A program made the translations under genes and the position numbers. Shown one piece after another: positions 6,511-13,870 of a DNA stretch of 36,641 nt. Source of the DNA: Candidatus Woesearchaeota archaeon (GTDB lineage: Archaea > Nanobdellota > Nanobdellia > Woesearchaeales > UBA10216). The stretch covers positions 1 through 36,641 of the forward strand of contig JACPBX010000010.1 in the NCBI GenBank assembly GCA_016180085.1, given 5' to 3'. A model generated the notes under the pieces. That model ran no database searches and had not been told where the DNA came from. It worked only from the letters and a program-made list of their open reading frames with translations. Every line of letters starts with the position of its first letter. Positions within the stretch are counted from its first letter, which is position 1.

Positions 6511-7011
6511 ATGGCATCGATTGACGACATTGTGGCTGCAATAAATGCCACGCTCTCAGAGGCGGAGCTTAAACAAATACGCCATGGATGGATAGTCCGA
6601 GGCAGGGACAATGGATATCTTAGGCTAGAGCTGGCGCATTCCATAGTTAATGCGTTAGAGAAAATTGACGACCAAACGCTTGAAGGTGAAGCAAAGGAGT
6701 TTTACGCATGGGCTGTTTTTGTAGCAGAAATCATACAAGCTCCAATGCTGAAATTCGAGATTGCTGCGATACCTCACTTAGTTGGCAAAGACAGCAGGAA
6801 AGAAGCCGCGGCGGCTTCCAGGCTATATCTTAAAGGCTTGGATCTTATGAGCGTTTTTGAGAGCGATCCCAGGACTCTGGCAGGCTCCGGTTCCGTAGGC
6901 GTCACTAATGATGAAACGGGAAAGTATAATATGCTTAACAGGGCTGGAGAAGTCATTATACAGGCTTACCAGTCGCTATGGGCCAAAGTAGTTGATGCCA
7001 AAGGAGAATAA
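6511..7011 (+). CDS. Soluble helical protein of unknown function
   Basis: 166 aa, no signal peptide or membrane segment. It looks mainly helical (KQIRHGWIVRGRDNGYLRLE, AKEFYAWAVFVAEIIQAP) with a short Gly/Ser/Thr stretch near residue 128. I do not recognise the family. CTTTAAAT lies about 26 nt before the ATG, fitting a leaderless transcript; the overlapping AAAGCTTTA resembles part of the island's palindrome. It is convergent with the minus-strand redox operon and does not clearly belong to it. Confidence 0.65.
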   Translation: MASIDDIVAAINATLSEAELKQIRHGWIVRGRDNGYLRLELAHSIVNALEKIDDQTLEGEAKEFYAWAVFVAEIIQAPMLKFEIAAIPHLVGKDSRKEAAAASRLYLKGLDLMSVFESDPRTLAGSGSVGVTNDETGKYNMLNRAGEVIIQAYQSLWAKVVDAKGE

Positions 7012-7026
7012 AAAGAAAGAAAAAAC

Positions 7027-7092
7027 TCACTTCTTCTTTTTGCTGCCCTTCTTCTCCTTCATGTCATCGCTGCATCCGCACGTTCCGCACAT
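7027..7092 (-). CDS. 21-aa Cys-rich micropeptide (MCGTCGC)
   Basis: Too short for the ORF track. It starts MCGTCGCSDD and ends in a Lys/Gly/Ser tail, KEKKGSKKKK. GGTGA sits 6 nt before the ATG inside the sequence gaggtgactgcc, an excellent archaeal Shine-Dalgarno, and an AT-rich TATA-like stretch (AAAATATTTAAAG, minus strand) lies about 50 nt upstream. CxxCxC near the N-terminus could bind a thiophilic metal or take part in thiol exchange. It lies at the 3' end of the redox operon. Conservation of the RBS supports translation, but this is not proof. Confidence 0.6.
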   Translation of the reverse strand: MCGTCGCSDDMKEKKGSKKKK

Positions 7093-7156
7093 GGCAGTCA
7101 CCTCACATTAAATACAATTTACAATTGCAAATGGCTTGTTCTTTAAATATTTTCCC

Positions 7157-7921
7157 TTAATGACTTTTTGCAAAATCTGTTATGGAACCAAGCTCAGTCT
7201 GAATATCGGTGTCTGCGCTTCCATAACTGATTAATATTTTATCCAAGTCGTTAAAAACGTGATCTCCAAAGCCGTTATTTTGCACGCCGTTGACGTAAAA
7301 CCTAAGCTTTTTGCCTTCCGAATTACAAAACTGCCGATTATTTGGGAACTTAAGGCACGCCTCGTTGAAATCACCGCCTATGCTCCTGAAAAACAGCCAC
7401 AAAGGCACACCAGTAGCGTGCATATGAATGACATCGCCTGTCATTTCAGGAGGCTGCGCGCCTTTATCAACGTGAATAAAGCTGCTGGTTGCATTGGCGT
7501 CCATCTTTGACATGTCCATCGCAAAAGGCTCAAAATCAAAAGCTACGCCGTCCATGTAGACCTTCCAATCAGCATGTATGTGCTGCGAACCCAACACGCC
7601 AATGGTTGATTTAGTGTCCATGTTGCACTGAAGCTGGCCAGAGCTTATGCACATCTCAACAGGCATGCCGCATGCGTCGCATTTGCCATCGTTGTCCTTA
7701 TCCATGAATTCCTTTGCCAATGCAACGTCAAAGCCTGTTAAGGACATACGGCTTAAACGGCTGCCCATTTTATTCGAGTCAACCTCACTTGGCTTACTTG
7801 TTGCTTCGCCACCAGCTTCTTTTTGAAAATTGACAAACGAGGAAATGCTAAAAATCAAAGTGACTAAGACTATAGCTAAAGTTCCATATACTAAATAATC
7901 CTCCTTAACTTTCACTTTCAT
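7157..7921 (-). CDS. Membrane-anchored protein with CxxCGM/EF-hand-like motif and the island's His-rich domain
   Basis: 254 aa from the ATG at 7921; the track's earlier start is a GTG with no RBS, while this ATG has GTGGGA 5 nt upstream. A single anchor covers residues about 8-28. A DKDNDGKCDACGMPVEMC stretch follows: a DxDxDG calcium-loop pattern running into CxxCGM, which recalls the copper site of NosL-type proteins. The C-terminal half has HIHADWKVYMDG, IHMHATG, WLFFRSIGGDF, FYVNGV and DLDKILISYG, the domain shared with the 11907 and 18140 genes. Likely outside the membrane, likely metal-binding (inference). It lies 10 nt from the upstream gene, so same operon. Confidence 0.72.
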   Translation of the reverse strand: MKVKVKEDYLVYGTLAIVLVTLIFSISSFVNFQKEAGGEATSKPSEVDSNKMGSRLSRMSLTGFDVALAKEFMDKDNDGKCDACGMPVEMCISSGQLQCNMDTKSTIGVLGSQHIHADWKVYMDGVAFDFEPFAMDMSKMDANATSSFIHVDKGAQPPEMTGDVIHMHATGVPLWLFFRSIGGDFNEACLKFPNNRQFCNSEGKKLRFYVNGVQNNGFGDHVFNDLDKILISYGSADTDIQTELGSITDFAKSH

Positions 7922-7931
7922 TTTTCCCACT

Positions 7932-8435
7932 TCATTTAGCCTTTGCCACTCCCGCTTTTGTTTTTACAGCTATCTTATCCTTGATTAATAATATAACACT
8001 CAACGCCACTAGCGCTCCACCTGCTGTCCAAAAAATCAAGTTAAACTGCTGTGCAGCCTGGAAAGGAGTGCCGGCAACTATAAGCCCCGCGTTTAGCATC
8101 AAGGCCTTGCCAGAGAGGCAGCCCATTTTCCTCAGCTTGAGCAGCAGCAGAATGCCGAAGAGTATCACCGCAGCGGTCCAGAACGGCACTGCCACTTTCT
8201 GAAGAAAGAGAAGGGGCATTCCAACAACTGTAACCCCAATCAGCGCAAGCAGGGCAATTGCGGCAGTGCAGACGTTGTGGCAGACTGTCCATGAGCTGAA
8301 GATGCCCATCAGGCCGCTTGCGCTGCTGGTTGCGCTCAGGATTTTTTCCTTCAACCCCGTAGCTGCTGGCGCTGCAGTCGGCTTTGCTGTTGCTTTGCCC
8401 TTTGCAGTTTTGGCCTTTACTGCCTTATTTGCCAT
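7932..8435 (-). CDS. Four-helix-type membrane protein with a basic N-terminal tail
   Basis: 167 aa from the ATG at 8435, chosen over 8474 because GAGGAG lies 5 nt upstream. Residues 1-30 are a Lys/Ala-rich soluble tail. Hydrophobic segments follow at about 40-60 (with TVCHNVCTAAIALLALIG, a Cys-x3-Cys), 65-90, 105-125 and 130-150. A mid-segment reads LLLLKLRKMGCLSGKALML. No named family is recognised. It overlaps the upstream Met-rich gene by 11 nt and lies next to the 7157 gene, so co-translation is likely. A remnant of a paralogue lies at 6261-6350. Confidence 0.7.
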   Translation of the reverse strand: MANKAVKAKTAKGKATAKPTAAPAATGLKEKILSATSSASGLMGIFSSWTVCHNVCTAAIALLALIGVTVVGMPLLFLQKVAVPFWTAAVILFGILLLLKLRKMGCLSGKALMLNAGLIVAGTPFQAAQQFNLIFWTAGGALVALSVILLIKDKIAVKTKAGVAKAK

Positions 8436-9042
8436 GCTTTCTCCTCGCAGCAGTGTGGCTTTGGCCTTTTGCACCCTTCCACATCTTCAGAAGCCAGAAA
8501 TATACCAGCCCTACAAGGCCGAGCAGCAGTATTACGTACAAAATATTTGTCAAAGTCCAGTAGCCGCTGCCAATGCTGCTGTAGCCGGAACTTCCCATCA
8601 TTCCCTGCGTGTTTTGCCCGAAGCCCATTCCCTGCATCATCCTCATCATGGGCATCATCCTGCCTGCTACTGTGCCCGCCCCCATTATTCCGCCGCTGCC
8701 AATTGCCGTGCCTACGCCTGTGCCTGTGTCGCAGTACATCGCCTGTGCAAGGTTGATATGGAACTGGTCATGGTAAGGTGTGCCTTCCTCAATTCCCATC
8801 ATCCTGTGCATCACATCATGCGCATCGCCAGGATGCATCTGCTCCATCAGGTATTCGCCAATCGCTTCAAGCTGCTCGTTGCCAAGCTCGTCACAGCTTA
8901 CGCCGCTGTCAAAAAGCTCCTTGCCTATGGCAATCTCGCTTTCTTCGCTTCCGCCTTCATGCGCAATTGCGGCAGCCGCCATCACCAAAAATGCAACTGC
9001 AAAAAATACGATAAATATGCCAGAACAATTTGCTTTTTTCAT
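8425..9042 (-). CDS. Exported Met/His-rich membrane protein
   Basis: 205 aa. A signal peptide ends near AAAAIAHEGG. The exported part has a conserved-looking CDELGNEQLEAIGEYLMEQ, MHPGDAHDVMHRMMG and a FHINLAQAMYC stretch. It is followed by a Met/Gly-rich segment (RMMPMMRMMQGMGFG) and a C-terminal membrane helix with a basic tail. Clustered Met and His outside the membrane are typical of Cu(I) binding, and I recall MEQMHPG-type proteins near copper genes, but have not checked this. GAGGGTGA lies 4 nt before the ATG. Mid-operon position. Confidence 0.72.
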   Translation of the reverse strand: MKKANCSGIFIVFFAVAFLVMAAAAIAHEGGSEESEIAIGKELFDSGVSCDELGNEQLEAIGEYLMEQMHPGDAHDVMHRMMGIEEGTPYHDQFHINLAQAMYCDTGTGVGTAIGSGGIMGAGTVAGRMMPMMRMMQGMGFGQNTQGMMGSSGYSSIGSGYWTLTNILYVILLLGLVGLVYFWLLKMWKGAKGQSHTAARRKHGK

Positions 9043-9069
9043 TGTTTCACCCTCAAAGTTTTATCCAAG

Positions 9070-9693
9070 CTAACATCCAAACTCCCCGCTAATCGGGCAA
9101 ACGGATGAAGCGTTAGCCTTCAATTTCGGAGTTCCAGGCTCTTTGCCTTTGCTTATGTAATCCTCAGCAATAGTGGTGTTCCACTCGTGCTCGTGGTTCC
9201 ACAGGTTCCAGAAGTGGCGCCATTCGTTCCAGCCAATTCCGAGATGCTTCACATAGATGCCGTTTTCAGCAAGCATCTTCCCAATCTTCCTGCCCGTCAT
9301 GCAGGGCATGCTGTAGCAGTAAACTATGATGTCCTTGTCCTTAGGCAACGCTGCAAACGCGGAAACTATCCTGTCAACGTCGCCGTAGGCTGCTGTGTTG
9401 CGGTCGCTGTATGCCGGAATGTTCACGGCGCCAACTATGTGCTCAGCCTCATATTCCTCTGCGCTGCGCAGGTCAACAAGGACATAGTCATCAACGCCCT
9501 TGTCCATCTTGCCCTTCAGGCTGTGAGGGCTGACGTGGACTGCGTTCTCTGCCAGATAAAAGCCCTTAATAAGCTCATCCTCGCTTGGTTCGGCCGGGCT
9601 TTGCACATTTAAGACCACAACTGCGGCTATTGCCCCGGATACTGCGCCTAATATTAGAGCCAGCATAAGCGTAACAGCTGCCGGTTTCATCAT
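9070..9693 (-). CDS. Membrane-anchored rhodanese-like protein
   Basis: 207 aa from the ATG at 9693, which overlaps the OsmC stop as ATGA; the longer track ORF runs into that gene. Residues 6-30 form an anchor. A single rhodanese domain follows: VLVDLRSAEEYEAEHIVGAV, NIPAY, and the active loop IVYCYSMPCMTGRKIGKML, where the catalytic Cys is in YCYSMPC. An Asn/His/Trp-rich stretch (WNEWRHFWNLWNHEHEWN) replaces the usual end. The C-terminus is CPISGEFGC, with a terminal Cys as in the MVGGC proteins. Role: sulfur transfer or thiol chemistry outside the membrane. Coupled with OsmC. Confidence 0.85.
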   Translation of the reverse strand: MMKPAAVTLMLALILGAVSGAIAAVVVLNVQSPAEPSEDELIKGFYLAENAVHVSPHSLKGKMDKGVDDYVLVDLRSAEEYEAEHIVGAVNIPAYSDRNTAAYGDVDRIVSAFAALPKDKDIIVYCYSMPCMTGRKIGKMLAENGIYVKHLGIGWNEWRHFWNLWNHEHEWNTTIAEDYISKGKEPGTPKLKANASSVCPISGEFGC

Positions 9694-10247
9694 TGTGCCT
9701 CGCCTTGCGCCTCGTCTACGCTTTGGGATGCGTGCAGCTCTACACTGAGCTTTATCGGATGCGTCAGGCAATAGATGCCAGGGCACCTGCCAAGTGCAGC
9801 CTGTTCGATTTCCTTTATTTTATTTTTATCTGCGCCGCACTCCACTTCAACTGTTAACTTGGCAGATTCAACAATAGGCTCTTCGCCTAGCCCTAATGGC
9901 TTGCTCAAATTTACCTTATTTTCCGCAGCTACTTTTAGCTTGTTGAGAGGCACACCTTGCTCGGTAGCGATGTTTGCGAATGTCTGTGCAAAGCATGAGG
10001 CAAGCCCAAAGAGGCAGTATTGCACGGGATCTGGCTTAAGCGCGTGCCCACCCGTAAACGCCGGCCCGTCAGCCTCAACAAGTGTCTTGTGGTCTCCGTG
10101 CTGCAGCTCTGCACGAAACTGGGGTTTTCCGTTGCCAAAAACCCATTCGCCCTCGACCTTTTTTATTTTGACAGCCTTACTACTGTCTTTTTTCACTTCT
10201 TCAATAAAATCGGCTGCTTTCTCAACATCTATATTGTTCATGTTCAC
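9690..10247 (-). CDS. OsmC/Ohr-family protein
   Basis: 185 aa. After a helical N-terminus, the OsmC fold is shown by GDHKTLVEADGPAFTGGHAL, PDPVQYCLFGLASCFAQTF (peroxidatic-type Cys pair region on the central helix) and GRCPGIYCLTHPIKLSVEL near the end. OsmC/Ohr proteins reduce hydroperoxides with Cys thiols; this YeeD/OsmC-like branch often accompanies TusA/rhodanese proteins, so sulfur handling is possible too. No signal peptide is seen, so it is cytosolic. Stop overlaps the rhodanese start (ATGA). The third and fourth cysteines in RCPGIYC are unusual for classic Ohr. Confidence 0.85.
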   Translation of the reverse strand: MNMNNIDVEKAADFIEEVKKDSSKAVKIKKVEGEWVFGNGKPQFRAELQHGDHKTLVEADGPAFTGGHALKPDPVQYCLFGLASCFAQTFANIATEQGVPLNKLKVAAENKVNLSKPLGLGEEPIVESAKLTVEVECGADKNKIKEIEQAALGRCPGIYCLTHPIKLSVELHASQSVDEAQGEAQ

Positions 10248-10278
10248 ACAACACCTGTCGCTTGCTGCCTCTTGCCTA

Positions 10279-10692
10279 TTATTCGCCAGATTGTTCGCCC
10301 GGTTCGTTCAGGCTGCACCCGCTTTTATCAGCAAGCTGCCCAAAGGTCATTTCCCCTCCAACCCTGCTCTTGTCAGAAAATTCCCAGGTTGGGTAGCCCT
10401 TTATGCCTGCCTCGCTGCAAACCTGAGTCTGGCCTGCGCGGTTTGGAAGGGAGCATTCAACATAATTGACATATTTCCAGCTGCTGCCAAACATTTCCTC
10501 CTGGTTTTGGCAGTGCGGGCACCAGTAAGCGCCGTACATCTTCACGCCGTTTTCGGTAAGGCACTTTGCAAAATCGTCATACTTCCCAGGCTCTTCGGTT
10601 TTCCCGCTTTTCTGCGCGTTTATTGCCATAGCAGCAGCGAAAGCCAAAACAGCGATTATGGCAAGCAGAATCACCTGACTTTTCTTTTTCAT
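10279..10692 (-). CDS. Membrane-anchored thioredoxin-like protein
   Basis: 137 aa. Residues 7-26 are a signal anchor. The domain has KCLTENGVKMYGAYWCPHCQNQEEMFG, with CPHC as in DsbA-like and VKOR-linked thioredoxins, and KGYPTWEF with the cis-Pro. Two additional cysteines lie in VECSLPNRAGQTQVC, a feature of the thioredoxin domain attached to VKOR proteins. The C-terminal DKSGC adds another Cys. Expected to pass electrons or disulfides outside the membrane, most simply as the partner of the CcdA/DsbD-type protein encoded 36 nt upstream. Confidence 0.85.
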   Translation of the reverse strand: MKKKSQVILLAIIAVLAFAAAMAINAQKSGKTEEPGKYDDFAKCLTENGVKMYGAYWCPHCQNQEEMFGSSWKYVNYVECSLPNRAGQTQVCSEAGIKGYPTWEFSDKSRVGGEMTFGQLADKSGCSLNEPGEQSGE

Positions 10693-10728
10693 GATTATGA
10701 CCTTCCCCTTATCGGTTTTTAAACTCTC

Positions 10729-11904
10729 TTACCGCTTTGCTTCTGCCTTAAGCTGCCTTTTCACAAAATAAAGCAGCAGCGCAGCAAAGGCCAAGAGCAC
10801 GGCTGCCGCAACAAAATTGAATTTTGCAGTGTTCTCAAGCACTGCATCGCTCAGCCTTTCGGTAAGGCCTGTTGTGCGGACCTGGTACTTGTGCGTTATG
10901 AACGCGAATATTGCAAGCGCTGCAAAGATTTCCACTACAGCGGCCAGTTTTCTGGCGTTGCTGCTTGCAATTAGCCTGGAAATAACAAACTTGTGCAAAA
11001 CCAGCGTGGCTGCACCAAGCACAGCTAGCAGGAAAATCATGCCGAGCAAATCAGCAGCTGTTATTATTGTTGTGCCCCTGCTTATTATGAACAGCGCGCC
11101 GAGAAAAATCAGGAGCAGCCCCGAGATGATGTTAGTGCTTGCCAGCAGCAGCTTCTTTTTCCCTACGTTCAGGGTTATTGCAAACCCCCTGATAAGCCTG
11201 CTCTCGGCAAGGTTAAACCTATCATACGCGAACGATACCGCGAAGAGAGGGATTGCCAGGCCAAGCGCGTAAAAGAACAGCAGCAGAGCGGTATAGGCGT
11301 AGTTGTTGAAAACAGCAGCCATTGTGAAAATTCCTGCAATAACAGGGCCTATGCAGGCAGACCAGCCAATCGCGAACAACGCCCCGAATATGAAAGTGCC
11401 CGGGGCATCCTTCGGCAGCCTGCCCCTGAGGTGGATAAACGAGAACCCTTTCCCGAAGAACATCATCACGCCCAGGGCTATCAGGATTATCCCTGATGCC
11501 TGAACCAGGACTGCTATGTCCTGCTGGAACGTCACAAATGAAACCCTGCCGAGCGCGGTTAATGCGATGCCGAGGGCAATGAACGCCAGCGAAAACCCGC
11601 CGAAAAACTCAAGCGTCGTGAGGGTGATGTTCCTGCGGCTTTTCGCTGTGTAAGCGAGGAATGCAGGAAGCAGGGCAACTGTGCACGGCGCAAGGAAGCT
11701 GAGGATGCCGCCGAGGAAAGCGATTAGGAAAGTAACGTTCCTAAGCGTTGACTCGGCCGTAAAGCGGTTGTAGTCCTGAAGCTTCTGCAGGATGTTCAGC
11801 TGCTTCTCAATGCCGCTATCTTCGGCATTTTGAGCGGCAGCATAACTTGCAGCAAGCAGCAGGAAAAGCAATAATGATGCGATGATGCGCAAGGCCGCTG
11901 CCAT
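10729..11904 (-). CDS. CcdA/DsbD-type transmembrane electron transporter, long form
   Basis: 391 aa with a cleavable-looking signal peptide (to about residue 24), a soluble stretch of some 40 residues, and about nine membrane helices. The first core helix has FLAPCTVALLPAFLAY and the fourth has GWSACIGPVIAG: these are the two membrane cysteines that shuttle electrons from cytosolic thioredoxin to outside in CcdA/DsbD proteins. The last three helices extend beyond the six-helix core. It starts 2 nt after the 11907 gene and precedes the membrane thioredoxin, so it likely drives that protein and other thiol proteins of the island. Confidence 0.85.
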   Translation of the reverse strand: MAAALRIIASLLLFLLLAASYAAAQNAEDSGIEKQLNILQKLQDYNRFTAESTLRNVTFLIAFLGGILSFLAPCTVALLPAFLAYTAKSRRNITLTTLEFFGGFSLAFIALGIALTALGRVSFVTFQQDIAVLVQASGIILIALGVMMFFGKGFSFIHLRGRLPKDAPGTFIFGALFAIGWSACIGPVIAGIFTMAAVFNNYAYTALLLFFYALGLAIPLFAVSFAYDRFNLAESRLIRGFAITLNVGKKKLLLASTNIISGLLLIFLGALFIISRGTTIITAADLLGMIFLLAVLGAATLVLHKFVISRLIASSNARKLAAVVEIFAALAIFAFITHKYQVRTTGLTERLSDAVLENTAKFNFVAAAVLLAFAALLLYFVKRQLKAEAKR

Positions 11905-11906
11905 TT

Positions 11907-12530
11907 TTACCCGAACACGATATTTATCTCATCGCCATCACGGGGCATGTAATGGTTAAACTCAGTGTTTTCAACGTCGTTGACGAACATCTTCACAGTG
12001 CCATCAGGGCCGTTGCAATAGTCAAGGATGCACTCGCTGCTGAACTTTTTCTTCCAGACATCACTGAAGAAGTAGCCGAGCTGCATGTTTTTAACCGTGG
12101 GAGCCTGAACCTCCCAGTGCAGGATGTTGTCAGTTGCATGCGTGTGGACAGGCTTATGAACAGAGCCTTCAAGCCCCAAATTCGTAGGGATGGTTACCGC
12201 CTTGCCTTTAATTAGTATAGTAACATGAGGGTGCCAGTGTATTGCTCCTTTCGGAATTTTCGCAGCAAAAGCCTTTTCATCAAAGCCATCGCTGCCGCCA
12301 CCGTCGGGCGTTATTAACGGCTTGTCACCATTGCCGCCCTTTCCAGCGAAAACAAAATAGCCGCCAATAACAATTAAAGCTATAACAGCTGCAACGATAA
12401 TTTTCTTGTTCAAGCCCTTTTTCTTCGGCGCTTCCTTTGGCTGCGCGGTGTGCTTTGCCTGCTTGTGCTGTTCCAGGCTTTCAGGGCTCTGGAATTCCTT
12501 ATTGCAACCGCTGCAGAGATGTTTTTCCAT
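11907..12530 (-). CDS. C2H2 zinc finger joined to a membrane helix and the island's His-rich domain
   Basis: 207 aa. The N-terminus is a C2H2-like finger, CSGCNKEFQSPESLEQHKQAKH, then a Lys/Pro-rich linker and a membrane helix at about 45-63. The C-terminal domain has AIHWHPHVTILIKG, VHTHATDNILHWE, LGYFFSDVWKKKF, SECILDYC, KMFVNDVE and DGDEINIVFG. This His pattern also occurs in proteins 7157 and 18140. The predicted topology is finger inside, domain outside. The domain is widespread in my recollection as an unnamed HxH...HTH protein, without known function. AGGT lies before the ATG; the CcdA-type gene follows after 2 nt. Confidence 0.72.
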   Translation of the reverse strand: MEKHLCSGCNKEFQSPESLEQHKQAKHTAQPKEAPKKKGLNKKIIVAAVIALIVIGGYFVFAGKGGNGDKPLITPDGGGSDGFDEKAFAAKIPKGAIHWHPHVTILIKGKAVTIPTNLGLEGSVHKPVHTHATDNILHWEVQAPTVKNMQLGYFFSDVWKKKFSSECILDYCNGPDGTVKMFVNDVENTEFNHYMPRDGDEINIVFG

Positions 12531-12573
12531 GTTTAAGACCTATATTAACCCGTATCAAGACAATTCAAGGCAG

Positions 12574-13335
12574 CTACCCCGCCCTTTCCCTGCAGTAGCT
12601 GACAATCTTTTCCTTTGCTGAATCCAGATGCCTTGACGTGCCCTGAACAGCTGCCGCGAAACTGTCGGCTTTCATTTCATCCTCGCTTACCCTGCTGCTG
12701 TCAGGAAAATTTGCAAGCGCATAGAATGGCGAAAGCAGCCTTGCCACATAGCCCGATAGCTTGAGAACCGAAGCCCTGCCCTTTATGTGGGCAAGCTCAT
12801 GAAGCACAATCGCCTCAATCTCCTTTTTCCAAAGAATGTCAAACAGGCCTGCAGAAAGGAAAATCCTTGGCGTGAACAGCGAAAAAGAGAAGGCAACAGG
12901 CGTTGCAGTGTTAAGGATGTACAGCTTTGGCTGCCTTATCGCCAGCCCGCCAGAGTGCCTTTGCACAAGCCTGTTCCAGTGGCTGCCTTGCAGGAGGGAT
13001 GCCTTTCGGGACTGCCTTTTTACAAAGACAATCGGGGCAACCGCAAGGGCTATGACCATCGCAATGACTGCCGTGAGCCCAAGCATCGTCAGTATTGCCT
13101 TCGCCTGGTCACAGCCGGAAAAGTAGCTCTGGCACCCCCTGAAGAAGATGAAGAACAGGAACGGAAACACGAAGGCAAAAACGTGGATGTACAGAAGCGT
13201 AAGGCGCTTCTTCGTGTCAGCGGTTTTGAGCCTTCTCAGCATGACAAGCGCAGCAATCGCTATCGCAAACGACAGGATAACTATGCCCGATTTCAGAGGG
13301 CTCATGAAAAATGCCAGCGTACATTCAGTGCACAT
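12574..13335 (-). CDS. BlaR1/M56-like (or M48-like) membrane metalloprotease
   Basis: 253 aa. Three N-terminal membrane helices (about 15-35, 45-65, 75-100) are followed by a zinc protease domain: TATPVAFSFSLFTPRIFLSAGL, then HELAH in IEAIVLHELAHIKG, and a downstream acidic zinc-ligand candidate in SEDEMKADSFAA. In the BlaR1/MecR1 system such a protease, with its sensor, inactivates a BlaI repressor; a BlaI-like gene lies 70 nt upstream here. The penicillin-binding sensor domain is absent. The extreme N-terminus MCTEC and the loop GCQSYFSGC offer Cys pairs that could sense redox or metal. Start at 13335 has GAGG upstream; 13305 is possible. Confidence 0.78.
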   Translation of the reverse strand: MCTECTLAFFMSPLKSGIVILSFAIAIAALVMLRRLKTADTKKRLTLLYIHVFAFVFPFLFFIFFRGCQSYFSGCDQAKAILTMLGLTAVIAMVIALAVAPIVFVKRQSRKASLLQGSHWNRLVQRHSGGLAIRQPKLYILNTATPVAFSFSLFTPRIFLSAGLFDILWKKEIEAIVLHELAHIKGRASVLKLSGYVARLLSPFYALANFPDSSRVSEDEMKADSFAAAVQGTSRHLDSAKEKIVSYCRERAG

Positions 13336-13405
13336 TCAGCCTGCCTCACTAAAAGCTAAACAACTGCCCCCTTTTAATTTTTGCCATTTTCCGGCTTTAT
13401 CTGCC

Positions 13406-13756
13406 TTATTTTTTTCCCTTTACAAAACGCTCGTTAAAGTAGCTGATGGCAACATTGCCAAACTTCTCAATCAGCCTGTTAACAGTCTCATCAACGACAG
13501 ACAGCTCAAACTGCTTCCTGTCCTTCTTCGGGAAGTAGACATACCTTAAGCCTCCCCTCGCTGTTTCAATCCTCCTGTCAACAACGCCTTTTTCGAAGAG
13601 CCTGTCAAGAATCACAGCTACGCTTGTCAGGGCAACCTTCCTGCCCTTCTTCAGCTTCTGGTAAATCTCCCTAACCCTCAGCGCCCTGTCAGGCCAAAGC
13701 ACAACCAGCACATCGTTCTCAAGGGGGCTGAGCACTGAACTGAACATGCGCTTCAT
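13406..13756 (-). CDS. BlaI/MecI/CopY-family repressor
   Basis: 116 aa. LSPLENDVLVVLWPDRALRVREIYQKL opens the winged helix of this family, followed by ALTSVAVILDRLFEKGVVDRR as recognition helix and a GGLRYVYFPKK wing. The C-terminal helices (SVVDETVNRLIEKFG) would dimerise. The family includes beta-lactam-responsive BlaI/MecI and copper-responsive CopY; CopY's CxCx4CxC metal motif is absent, so control is more likely through the adjacent protease. TTTATAC about 26 nt upstream makes a leaderless start at 13756. A perfect palindrome lies in the divergent promoter. Confidence 0.85.
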   Translation of the reverse strand: MKRMFSSVLSPLENDVLVVLWPDRALRVREIYQKLKKGRKVALTSVAVILDRLFEKGVVDRRIETARGGLRYVYFPKKDRKQFELSVVDETVNRLIEKFGNVAISYFNERFVKGKK

Positions 13757-13779
13757 GCCAGAACCGGTTCTTTAGCAAG

Positions 13780-13829
13780 TATAAATATTTTTCTAATATT
13801 GTAAAGCTTTACAACAAAAGATTTAAATA
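13780..13829. promoter_or_regulatory. Divergent promoter of the redox island with a 16-bp perfect palindrome
   Basis: TTGTAAAGCTTTACAA at 13799-13814 is a perfect palindrome, in size and symmetry like BlaI/CopY operators. To its left, TATAAATA (13780-13787, read on the minus strand as TATTTATA) drives the BlaI gene, whose ATG is 26 nt away. To its right, TTTAAATA (13822-13829) drives the plus-strand operon. The operator lies upstream of both TATA boxes, next to the BRE positions, so binding could block TFB or act positively on both units. Confidence 0.72.
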
Positions 13830-13870
13830 TGTGCTGTATTACAAAAGTTGCAAAGGTTGTTAAAGCTAAA

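Noticed and set aside
8266-9108. 280-aa plus-strand ORF and other long plus ORFs over 7.2-13.5 kb
   Set aside because: They are antisense shadows of the minus-strand redox operon: no RBS, low-complexity Cys/His/Ser composition, and the minus-strand frames have clear families.
13406-13756. CopY copper repressor
   Set aside because: The CxCx4CxC metal motif of CopY is absent, so only the wider BlaI/MecI/CopY family is claimed.
13829-13870. Longer N-terminus of the DLPSMVGGC protein (track start 13829)
   Set aside because: The ATG overlaps the TATA box TTTAAATA, so it would not be on the mRNA. The ATG at 13871 is used instead.
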